From assembly GCA_022824585.1 (NCBI GenBank), contig JAJDZN010000069.1, forward strand, positions 34,679 to 98,678: a stretch of DNA of 64,000 nt, written 5' to 3'. This document shows, piece after piece, positions 50,585 to 59,040 of this stretch. The DNA comes from Bryobacterales bacterium (GTDB lineage: Bacteria > Acidobacteriota > Terriglobia > Bryobacterales > UBA6623). The number at the start of each line of letters is the position of its first letter. Positions within the stretch are counted from its first letter, which is position 1. The notes below the pieces were generated by a model. That model did no database searches. It was given only the letters and a program-made list of their open reading frames with translations, and was not told where the DNA came from. Made by a program: the position numbers and the translations under genes.

Positions 50585-50812
50585 TCAGCCCCCACCATGG
50601 ATTGCATCGTGCTCGGCGGAGGTCTTCGTCGGCGTTCCGTCCCATAGCGCGACCGGCCCGCTCGAATCCGGTCGAAGCCACACGCGACGAACAGCCTCGC
50701 GCACTAGGTCCCCTATGCTCCGCCCAGTTCGCTTCGCAATTGAACGAAGTTCCTCCAGGTCCCGATCTGGGAAATGGACTTGTGCCCTCGCCATTTGTGG
50801 CAGTTTATTCAC
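50585..50812 (-). CDS. Ribbon-helix-helix (CopG/VapB-like) antitoxin without a recognisable partner toxin
   Basis: MARAQVHFPDRDLEELRSIAKRTGRSIGDLVREAVRRVWLRPD; no PIN-like ORF downstream on the minus strand. Confidence 0.75.
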   Translation of the reverse strand: MNKLPQMARAQVHFPDRDLEELRSIAKRTGRSIGDLVREAVRRVWLRPDSSGPVALWDGTPTKTSAEHDAIHGGG

Positions 50813-51018
50813 TGGAGCGCCCTAGGTCAGCGACATGCGTCAACTCTCCGCACAGGTGAACCCCGAGCAGCTGCTGGTGCAGCACCTTGGGGGGCGCTGC
50901 AAGGGACTTGAAGAAGTAAGCAGGATGATAAATGCAAGCTGTCAGACTGAAGGCACAGCGGGCGGCCTGTACCGAGTCGATTCTGCTGAGGCGAGTAGGT
51001 TAGTCAGATTAGAGGCGT

Positions 51019-51462
51019 GTGATGCTCGGGAAAGAACGTCTTCGAGAAGTCGTGGAACGCAGGAAATACGCCCCCTTGTATCGATGTCTCCGCGCACGGT
51101 CAGGGCGGCAATGGCAGGTCTCCTTCGCCGATGTCGAGGCTGTGCTTGGTTTCACACTGCCACAATCAGCACGCCTGCACCGATCATGGTGGTCGAATCG
51201 GCGCAACAGCCACGGCTATGCGCATTCGCTGGCCTGGCAACTCGCCGGATGGAGGACGGCTGCGGTAGATCTTGAGCGCGAATCGTTGGTGTTCGAGCGT
51301 GAAGAGACCATCGGCCAACAGCCTCTCCCGCACCGTTCGCCGGACCGTGCACGCGGCAATGCGATCGATCTCGACCACGTGTTCCCGCCGCACAACCCCG
51401 GCGATTGGCCAGCAGGATCGTCGTTGCGACGCGAAGACCTCTACGACGACCGAGGCTGTTGA
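51019..51462 (+). CDS. DUF7662-like domain protein with VapB-like C-terminal tail
   Basis: YAPLYRCLRARSGRQWQVSFADVEAVLGFTLPQSARLHRSWWSNRRNSHGYAHSLAWQLAGWRTAAVDLERESLVFERE; C-terminal SSLRREDLYDDRGC. Confidence 0.6.
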   Translation: MMLGKERLREVVERRKYAPLYRCLRARSGRQWQVSFADVEAVLGFTLPQSARLHRSWWSNRRNSHGYAHSLAWQLAGWRTAAVDLERESLVFEREETIGQQPLPHRSPDRARGNAIDLDHVFPPHNPGDWPAGSSLRREDLYDDRGC

Positions 51463-51466
51463 GCAA

Positions 51467-51595
51467 TGGATATTCCTTGACAGCAACGTCCTAGTTCGAG
51501 AACACCTTTCGGTTGTGATGCGACGTTCCAGCCGCCTCGCAGCGATGAACAGACCTTCTCGGAACCAACCTCCGACAGGTAAAGCGGGTGGCTGA
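51467..51595 (+). pseudogene. VapC-like PIN-domain start remnant
   Basis: WIFLDSNVLVREHL reads as a PIN N-terminus (MIFLDSNVLV); an extra base after ATG separates the start codon from this frame. Confidence 0.5.
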
Positions 51596-51744
51596 ACAGC
51601 TGCGAGATCCCTTGAGCAAACTGCGAGGCCGATGGCTCAGTCTGTGGCTCACAAAGTGGCCGGCGACGAGACTCAGCACCCTGCATAGGGAGGGAGGCAC
51701 GTGGCATTGCTGCTGGCGTACCGGCGTCTACTCAAGCTACGAGG

Positions 51745-53295
51745 TCATGGGCTGGAATTGCCCTGCCTTGCCACCTGCAACTGACCGAGATCTCGCGCGA
51801 GCGATTCCTTGCGCCGAAAGTCCTCCGATGTCTCCCCAGGGTTCCAGTACCAAGGGTGGTCGACGTGCTCTCGCAGCATGATCCGCTCCATTTCGGCGAC
51901 GACCTCGGGATAGTCATCCGAAAGGTCTCGCTCGCAGCTGACGTCTTCCTCTATCAGAAACAGCTCCATAGGGTCGTCAGGAGTTGGGCGGTAGGCCTTC
52001 CACGGACCCTTGCGGACCGCCTGTTCCCTCGCGTTCTCCCAATAGAGAGGCCTGTCTGAGACGAACGTCCCCGGATCGCCGCTCAACAGCGGGACGAGGC
52101 TAGACCCGTCATTCGATGGGACAGGGTTGGCCCCAGCCAACTCAGCGAATGTCGGAAGCAGGTCGACGAGCCATACGGGCACGCTGGACACGCCGGCCTT
52201 GATAGCGGCGGGCCAGTTTACGCAGAAGGGGATGCGGATGCCCCCTTCTAACAGGGAGAATTTCCCTCCCCGGAAGGGTCCCTTGTTTCGAAAGAACGGA
52301 TCGTCCGGCCAGTTCGCGGATTGGTTCCCGCGCGCGAAATACCCGCACATCGAGTAGCCGTTGTCCGACGCGAAGACTACGAGGGTGCGGTCCCGGATCC
52401 CGAGGCTTCCGAGCAGGTCAAACAGTTCGCCCGCAAACGTGCCGATCCGCAGGACCATCGAAGCCCACTCCTTGTGTGCGGTCGAAGGAAAGTCCGCACG
52501 GTTCAGGAAAGGGCCGAGGGTGTCGGTTATGACCGGCCCGTGGGGCAGCTGGGTCGCAAAATAGAGGAAGAACGGTCGGTCCCGGTTGCGACGAACGAAG
52601 CCGATGGCCGCATCCTCGAGCACATCTTCGGAATAGACTGCCTGCGATCGGTCCGGAACGCCGGGCGGAATCAATCGGCCGTCGCTGTCGTAGCGGGACG
52701 AGGAGTTCCTAGACTCGGGCGGTGTCCCGTTGTCCTCGTACATGTGGGCCATGTCGAAACCGAAGTTCCCCGGATAGTCGACCTTGCGTCCATTGCGGTA
52801 GAGGTAGTGGGGGAAGAACGTGTGGGCGCGGCGCTGGTCGTAGAATCCGAATGCCTCGTCAAACCCCTGCTTGTCTGGCGTCCCCGGAGTGTCGGGAAGG
52901 CCAATGCCCCACTTCCCAAAGAAGCCGGTCGCATACCCCGATCGCTTCAGCATCTCGGCAATGGTCACGTCCGAGTCCGCCAAGTGATCCTGCCCCCTTG
53001 CGCTGCGGTTGTCGCGAACTGACGCGTGCCCCGTATGCAGTCCCGTCATGAGGGTCCCTCGGGACGGAGCGCATTCCGGGGCTCCGGCGTAGGCTTGTGT
53101 GAAGCGAACGCCTTCCGCCGCGAGCCGATCTAGGTTTGGAGTCGAGAAACGGCTCTGTCCCCAAATACTGAGATCCCGGTAGCTGAGGTCGTCCGCCAGA
53201 ATGAAGACGATGTTCGGCTTGGTTCCGGACAGCGTCCGCTGGGCTTGCAGGGCTCCCGGGACTATCAACAGACAGATAACCGCAAGACGCTTCAC
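51745..53295 (-). CDS. Secreted formylglycine-dependent sulfatase
   Basis: NIVFILADDLSYRDLSIWGQSRFSTPNLDRLAAEGVRF; GAPECAPSRGTLMTGLHTGHASVRDN; FGKWGIGLP. Confidence 0.95.
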   Translation of the reverse strand: MKRLAVICLLIVPGALQAQRTLSGTKPNIVFILADDLSYRDLSIWGQSRFSTPNLDRLAAEGVRFTQAYAGAPECAPSRGTLMTGLHTGHASVRDNRSARGQDHLADSDVTIAEMLKRSGYATGFFGKWGIGLPDTPGTPDKQGFDEAFGFYDQRRAHTFFPHYLYRNGRKVDYPGNFGFDMAHMYEDNGTPPESRNSSSRYDSDGRLIPPGVPDRSQAVYSEDVLEDAAIGFVRRNRDRPFFLYFATQLPHGPVITDTLGPFLNRADFPSTAHKEWASMVLRIGTFAGELFDLLGSLGIRDRTLVVFASDNGYSMCGYFARGNQSANWPDDPFFRNKGPFRGGKFSLLEGGIRIPFCVNWPAAIKAGVSSVPVWLVDLLPTFAELAGANPVPSNDGSSLVPLLSGDPGTFVSDRPLYWENAREQAVRKGPWKAYRPTPDDPMELFLIEEDVSCERDLSDDYPEVVAEMERIMLREHVDHPWYWNPGETSEDFRRKESLARDLGQLQVARQGNSSP

Positions 53296-53548
53296 GGGGC
53301 CAAGAATAGCAGCCTAGGACGAGCCCACTTCTTGGACCGGATGCCCTGCCACGATTGGCAGGCTCCGCTGTGACCCCACTCAGCGCGCCGACCGCTCGCC
53401 ACGCCTGCATCGCCGCTTCCCAGGACTGGTTGTACTGTTCCGCTCTACTCCGTAGCCCGCTCGTCTAGCGACCCATGCTTTCGAAGCCCGGTCGAGTCTC
53501 GCGAAGCCGCGTCGCTTCGATGTATGATGCGCACTGAGGATAGTCTCG

Positions 53549-54802
53549 ATGATCAGAATTCCGTTTCTACTGTTCGCGTTGGCAAGCGTCAGCGCGGCAC
53601 AGTCGGGGCCGTGCTTGGCCGACGCATTCCTTGATGTCTCCGAAGCACCCGGGGCCGGACCCGCCTATCCGCGCCCTCGCGTCGAAGCTACATGCGAGGG
53701 CGATGAGTTGGTGGTCCGTGCCAACGGCATCCCGCACTACGAGTTCGTCCAAGTCACCCCGAACCCGCTCTTGGAGCGGAACAACGAGTTCCGCCTGCCC
53801 GCCAAGCCCACGCTGGCCGACAAGCCGACGCCGATTCCGCTGCTTGGCGGCATTGGCGTTGCGGTCAATGGCATCGTGATTTTCGGGCCGAATGAGGGCC
53901 CAGTGCCAGCCGAGGAACAATTCGGCGATCCGGTGTTCAACGCCATCATGGACGCCTGCATGGGCCACACGGCGCAGGAGTACCACTACCACGCCATGGT
54001 GCAGCGCTGCCTCAGTGTTGGCGCGAAGGATGGCGATCCCTCGCCCATCCTGGGATTTGGCTACGACGGCATTCCGATCCGTGGGCCCTGGGGTTGCATC
54101 GATGCCGATTGCAACGAGGTGGTGCGCCACCGCAGTAGCTGGGAAGAGGTCCGCGAGCCACATCAAGACTCTTGGGACGCCTACGAATACGTCGAGAAGG
54201 ACGGACCGGAGTACCTCGACGCCTGCAACGGACACGCCCATGATGACGGCGACTACCACTACCACGTGACCGAGACCTGGCCGTACATCCTTGGCTGCTA
54301 TTCAGGCACTCCGACGGGTGGACCCGTTCGCGGCCGCCGTCCGCCTGAAGTCAGCCAAGCGCGTCCCGGAGGGCCGGGCGAACGCCCGGGCCCGGGCCCT
54401 GCGGGGAACCGACCTCCGAGGGCCGGACAGCGTGGCGGGCCGCCACGGGGCGGGCCGCCACGCGACGAGCGCCCACGACCAGAAGAAGTTCAGGCGGTCG
54501 CCGCAGCCCTGAACAAGGATGTAGCCGAAGTTGCCAAGGCCCTGCGCGTGGAGCCCGGTGGCATCAAGCCGATCAACTTTGCCGCTTCCGCCCGGACGCT
54601 TGAGGTGGACACTGCCAAGCTGATCGAGTCTCTGGGAAGAACCCCGCCGCCGCCGCGCCAGCGACGGAACGTGGCCCCGCCCGGCGAGCCGGAGTGCTTC
54701 TTCCGCTGCGGCCAGAGCGAAGAGGACGCTGTCGGCTGTACCCTGACGCCCGAACACAAGGTACTGTGCTTCAGGCCGTGCGACGACAACAAGTGCGGCT
54801 GA
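53549..54802 (+). CDS. Secreted YHYH-domain protein (paralogue 1) with PGR-rich linker and Cys-rich C-terminus
   Basis: Signal peptide ending SAAQS; AIMDACMGHTAQEYHYHAMVQRC; CNGHAHDDGDYHYHVTETWPYILGCYSG; C-terminal CFFRCGQSEEDAVGCTLTPEHKVLCFRPCDDNKCG. Confidence 0.9.
   Translation: MIRIPFLLFALASVSAAQSGPCLADAFLDVSEAPGAGPAYPRPRVEATCEGDELVVRANGIPHYEFVQVTPNPLLERNNEFRLPAKPTLADKPTPIPLLGGIGVAVNGIVIFGPNEGPVPAEEQFGDPVFNAIMDACMGHTAQEYHYHAMVQRCLSVGAKDGDPSPILGFGYDGIPIRGPWGCIDADCNEVVRHRSSWEEVREPHQDSWDAYEYVEKDGPEYLDACNGHAHDDGDYHYHVTETWPYILGCYSGTPTGGPVRGRRPPEVSQARPGGPGERPGPGPAGNRPPRAGQRGGPPRGGPPRDERPRPEEVQAVAAALNKDVAEVAKALRVEPGGIKPINFAASARTLEVDTAKLIESLGRTPPPPRQRRNVAPPGEPECFFRCGQSEEDAVGCTLTPEHKVLCFRPCDDNKCG
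54223..54266 (+). repeat. 44-nt block identical to 56959-57002 (CNGHAHDDGDYHYH-encoding)
   Basis: ctgcaacggacacgcccatgatgacggcgactaccactaccacg present verbatim in both YHYH genes. Confidence 0.9.
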
Positions 54803-55935
54803 TCCGCCCGGCGCTGATGGCCTTGGCCATCATTGCCGGGATCGCGGCTTGGCCGCAGGAGCTGTTCCTGCCGCCGGTCGACCACTCCCAGCACCCCTTG
54901 ATCGAGGTCGACGAGGCCGAGCCGACACCGTCGATGCGCATCCACATGGACGCCGACTCGATGGACGGATTCAACATCTTCTTGGAAACGCAGAACTTCC
55001 GCTTCACGCCGCAGAGCGTGGACACGCTGCCAGTCGCCAACGAAGGCCATGCGCACCTGTACGTGAACGGCGAGAAAGTGGCTCGCATGTACTCGCCCTG
55101 GCACCACCTTTCCCGCAACCTGCTTCGCGACGGGATCAATCGCCTCGAGGTCGAGTTCAGCACCAACGACCATTCGGTCTGGGCTCTAGCCGGCGTGCCG
55201 ATCGGCGCGGACGTGCTGATTGATTCAAGCGTCACCGAAGGTGATCCGATCCTTCGCGAGGACGTCAGCTATACGCTGGACTGGGATTGGGGTGCGGCGA
55301 ACCCACACCCGGAAGGCGGCTGGACGGTTCGGACGGACCAGGGCTACTACGTGCAGGTTGAGAGCGGGCGGATCGTTACCCGCAATCTCGAACTGGTTCC
55401 CTGCCATATCGCTCCCCCGCCCGCACCGCTGGCATCGGTGCTGGGCTGGCTCGCGCCGCGCCGCGTGTTTGCCGGGCATAGCAGCTTGGTCCCCAACGAG
55501 TCGAAGATCACTGCTTCCTATGTCGAGGACCTGGCGGTGCCGCAAGAGACATTTCTCGAAAGCCGGGTTGTAACGGATCCGGACTACTGCCAGGCGCATT
55601 ACCTCGTGGCTAGGGAGCGAGGCTCCCCTCCGGGTGCATTAACACTCGATGTTTCAGGAACTTGGAGTCGATCTTCTAAGCAGTCGCGCAAGCCGTTCCA
55701 TATCAAGTCCGCCGCGGCTTACGGGGAGTTTAGGCCGTTGCGACTTTCTGACGGTGGCAAGCTGGGACGCCGCCTGATCGTGGGTGGGATCGACGCTAGA
55801 GTGCGTCGCTCTCTCGACACGCTGTTCGACGGAATCGACTTCGCGGACGGCACATCGGACTCCGATGGCATGCAGGTCTTGCGAAACTTGGTGGCGGGCA
55901 CGACAGTGCTAGTCAACGAGGCCGAAATCCCCTAG
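54793..55935 (+). CDS. Exported two-domain protein of unknown function with GHAHLYVNGEKVARMYSPWHHL motif
   Basis: Overlaps the end of the YHYH gene (GTG at 54793, or ATG at 54817); hydrophobic leader; N-terminal beta-rich domain, C-terminal domain with ELVPCHIAP and GTWSRSSKQSRKPFHIKS. Confidence 0.75.
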   Translation: MRLIRPALMALAIIAGIAAWPQELFLPPVDHSQHPLIEVDEAEPTPSMRIHMDADSMDGFNIFLETQNFRFTPQSVDTLPVANEGHAHLYVNGEKVARMYSPWHHLSRNLLRDGINRLEVEFSTNDHSVWALAGVPIGADVLIDSSVTEGDPILREDVSYTLDWDWGAANPHPEGGWTVRTDQGYYVQVESGRIVTRNLELVPCHIAPPPAPLASVLGWLAPRRVFAGHSSLVPNESKITASYVEDLAVPQETFLESRVVTDPDYCQAHYLVARERGSPPGALTLDVSGTWSRSSKQSRKPFHIKSAAAYGEFRPLRLSDGGKLGRRLIVGGIDARVRRSLDTLFDGIDFADGTSDSDGMQVLRNLVAGTTVLVNEAEIP

Positions 55936-56266
55936 TAACGCTGCGTCGTGGAGCGAGTCAACCATCGGTTCCGCAGTCCTCCGCCGTCGACCGATGAAGC
56001 CCTCGCGGGGTAGCTGCCAGCCAGGCGCCGGAGGGGTCGGGATCCGCCAAGTTCGCAGGCAGCAGTGAGTCGAGCGCGCTACCCTAGCGTGACACCGGAG
56101 CTACAACGGCTCGAGAATGGTAAAGAGGTTGCAATGGTCGCACCCCGTCACCGCTATTGGGGTCTGGCCTAGAAACGGTGGCGCAGTCCCCGTCGTCTTG
56201 CTGACTAGCTGGGTGGGAGTGTTTGATCGAGCGCTTTGCTCCGCCAGGCTTGGGAGGTTGAACAAG

Positions 56267-57427
56267 ATGCCCACGAGACCCCTCGTCTTCGCTGCCGTCG
56301 GGCTGTTCGGCCTGTTGCTGGCGTTGCCCGTGCCCGCAGCGAACAACCCCTGTCCCAGCGATGCATTCATGGATGTGAGCGATTCGCCGGGAGCGGGCGA
56401 GGGTTATCCGCGTCCGCGGCTAGAAGTCGAGTGCGACGGCGACGAACTCGTCGTGAGCAGCAACGCCATTCCGCACTACGAGTTTGTTCAGATCACGCCC
56501 AACCCGCTGGTGGAACTCAATCGCGACTACCGCATGCCGCTCAACCCGAAGCTGGCGGAGCAGCCGAGTCCGCTGCCGCTGCTTGGGCCGTCCGGCGTCG
56601 CGATCAACGGCATTCCGCTGTTCGGGCCGAACGAAGGCCCGGTACCCCCTCCGGGCTTCGGGGATCCGATCTACAACGCGATCATGGATTCGTGCATGGG
56701 ACACACGGCGCGACAGTACCACTACCACGCGCTGATCGAGACCTGTTTCGACATCGCGCGGGAGGCGAACGAGCCATCGCCAATCCTCGCGTTCGGGTGG
56801 GATGGTTTCCCGGTGTACGGTCCGTTCGGCTGCCGCGATGAGGAGTGCTCGGAAATCGTCGAATTCAAGAGCAGTTGGGAGCGACTGCGCGCGCCGCGGA
56901 TTGACGCATGGGACGCATATCGCTTCGTCCCGAAGGAGGGCGCCGAGTACTTGGACCGCTGCAACGGACACGCCCATGATGACGGCGACTACCACTACCA
57001 CGCCACGGCGACATGGCCGTACATCATGGGATGCTTCTCGGGCACGCCTTCTGCAGATGCAGGCAGGGAATCAGATCGCCAAACTAGCCGTCGCGATGGC
57101 GGCCGCGAAGGCCCGCCAGGGGACGACCCCCGACCGACCGTCGAGCAAGTGTCTCGTGCGGCGGCTGAGCTGGAAATTGACGAGGCGAAGCTCGCGGAAG
57201 CACTGCGCTTGACTGACGGTCGGGTCGCGCCGATGAACTACGTCGCAGCGGCGCGAGCTCTCGGTATTGAGGCACGCGATCTATATGAGGCGCTTGGGGT
57301 TACCGCACAGTTGCCTCCGCCCGGGGCTCGAGGCGGTCCGGGCGGGCGCAGGAGGGGCGCAGGGCCGCCGCGCCAAGGCGGGCGACCGAGAGGTCCGCGG
57401 CCACAGGGTCCCCGACCCAGACAGTGA
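56267..57427 (+). CDS. Secreted YHYH-domain protein (paralogue 2) with PGR-rich C-terminal tail
   Basis: MPTRPLVFAAVGLFGLLLALPVPAANN; AIMDSCMGHTARQYHYHALIETC; CNGHAHDDGDYHYHATATWPYIMGCFSG; tail GARGGPGGRRRGAGPPRQGGRPRGPRPQGPRPRQ. Confidence 0.9.
   Translation: MPTRPLVFAAVGLFGLLLALPVPAANNPCPSDAFMDVSDSPGAGEGYPRPRLEVECDGDELVVSSNAIPHYEFVQITPNPLVELNRDYRMPLNPKLAEQPSPLPLLGPSGVAINGIPLFGPNEGPVPPPGFGDPIYNAIMDSCMGHTARQYHYHALIETCFDIAREANEPSPILAFGWDGFPVYGPFGCRDEECSEIVEFKSSWERLRAPRIDAWDAYRFVPKEGAEYLDRCNGHAHDDGDYHYHATATWPYIMGCFSGTPSADAGRESDRQTSRRDGGREGPPGDDPRPTVEQVSRAAAELEIDEAKLAEALRLTDGRVAPMNYVAAARALGIEARDLYEALGVTAQLPPPGARGGPGGRRRGAGPPRQGGRPRGPRPQGPRPRQ
56959..57002 (+). repeat. 44-nt block identical to 54223-54266
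   Basis: Same 44-nt sequence, read directly. Confidence 0.9.
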
Positions 57428-57686
57428 AGCGACTCGCGGCAGGGTCTCTCCTGAGAGGCAGTTGCCGCGATTGACTCGCGATCGTTTGAACTAGTCCTGC
57501 GGCCGACGAGCCGACGAGCACGATTCTTGTAGTACCGTAGGTTCGAGTCACCGATGGCATTGGCTGGCCCGCCCGGACCGCGTTTCGGTTTGTGCACCGG
57601 CTGGCGGCCAGAACCCTCGGGGCCACATCGTTGATTCGCGCAATTGGCTGCCTTCGCTATACGGCAGTTGCCCACAGGAGAATGAC

Positions 57687-58901
57687 ATGCCCTCGATCCG
57701 CCTAATTCTGTCCGCATGCCTAGTAATGGCAGTGTTTGCCGCATGCGGCGCAACCGATCAGTCCGCCGAGATGGGCGGCGACGACCCAGCCGTCCGTTCA
57801 CTCACCGCGGCCGAGTACTACGAGAAGATCCACGGTGCTTGGCTCGGCGAAGCAGTCGCGGGCGCGTTGGGCATGAGCGTTGAGGGCATGCACAAGAACG
57901 CGCTTGAGCCCTTCCTCACGGAGTTGGGACAGTGGCCGCTGACCGATTACATCAAGACACTGCCTCCCCAAAGGGACCCGAATCGCAAGCAATGGTACAC
58001 CGCGGATAACTGGGGCCCGACCGGATTCGGACCAGACGACGACTCCCTGTACCAAATCGCGAACCTGATGCTGCTCGAGGAGAAGGGTCCTGACATCACA
58101 AGCCAAGACATCGCGGACAAATGGCTGGCGTCGTTCTCTGTGTTCGAGGCTCAGAACTGCGGACGGGCGGTGAGGGTAGCCGAGAAGCTCCTGAAGGAGG
58201 GCATCAAGCCTCCCGAGTCGGGCAAGCACGACTTTGGCGAGTTCATGGGCGGGCAGATGAAGGGCGAGTTCTGGGGCTTCATGCTGCCCGGCAATCCCGC
58301 AGGGGCTGCAGAGTACGGGCGCATCGATGCCGAAGTCTCGTTCCATACCGACGGCGTCTACGGCGAGATGTTCATGGCTGCTCTCACCGCCGAGGCCTTC
58401 TTCGAGTCGGATCCCACGAAGCTGCTCGAGGCCGGCCTTGCGACCATCCCCGAGGATTGCGACTACGCCCGCTGCATCCGAGACGTGATGTCCTGGCACC
58501 AGCAGTGGCCCGATGATTGGGAAATGGCCCATGAGCAGATTGACGCCAAGTGGGCTCCGGAGGGAGACGAGAGGCAGCGCCGCGTGTTCCCCAACAACGC
58601 GGTCAACGCCCTAGCCCTGCTGTACGGCGAGGGTGACTTCGACAAGACGATCACGCTCGCCGTCATGGCCGGCTGGGACACCGATACGAACGCCGGCGAC
58701 GTCGGGCCGGTCATGGGGATCATCCTGGGGCCCGGAGCGATCGCCGAGAGGTGGACCGCGCCCATCGCGAACATCCTTCGCTCCGACGTCAAGGGCGCGG
58801 AGGAGTGGAAGATCGATGAACTGGCGCGGCGGACGGCCGACATGGGCATGCGAATGACCGAGGCAAAGTCCTCCGGGCTTGTTGAGATTGTGAACGAGTA
58901 G
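57687..58901 (+). CDS. ADP-ribosylglycohydrolase (DraG) family lipoprotein
   Basis: MPSIRLILSACLVMAVFAACGATDQS lipobox; KIHGAWLGEAVAGALGMSVEG; GPDDDSLYQIANL; MAGWDTDTNAGDVGPVMG. Confidence 0.9.
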   Translation: MPSIRLILSACLVMAVFAACGATDQSAEMGGDDPAVRSLTAAEYYEKIHGAWLGEAVAGALGMSVEGMHKNALEPFLTELGQWPLTDYIKTLPPQRDPNRKQWYTADNWGPTGFGPDDDSLYQIANLMLLEEKGPDITSQDIADKWLASFSVFEAQNCGRAVRVAEKLLKEGIKPPESGKHDFGEFMGGQMKGEFWGFMLPGNPAGAAEYGRIDAEVSFHTDGVYGEMFMAALTAEAFFESDPTKLLEAGLATIPEDCDYARCIRDVMSWHQQWPDDWEMAHEQIDAKWAPEGDERQRRVFPNNAVNALALLYGEGDFDKTITLAVMAGWDTDTNAGDVGPVMGIILGPGAIAERWTAPIANILRSDVKGAEEWKIDELARRTADMGMRMTEAKSSGLVEIVNE

Positions 58902-59040
58902 AGATCCTGCTGTCTGTCCAGCTGCGCAGGCAACACGTGGCTTATTTGCACGAGCTGCGCAGTTGCCAGCGGAGCCGGTGGCCTTCGCAGCTCGGCTTGG
59001 CCCAGGAATCAACGTGAGATCCAACTGCGGCACCCTGACA

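Noticed and set aside
50293-50607. Possible toxin partner of the RHH antitoxin (104-aa minus ORF)
   Set aside because: Lies antisense within the DUF4928-like gene; no PIN, RelE or other toxin motif.
50835-51275. 146-aa plus-strand ORF before the DUF7662-like gene
   Set aside because: Overlaps the better-supported frame at 51019 and lacks domain-like sequence.
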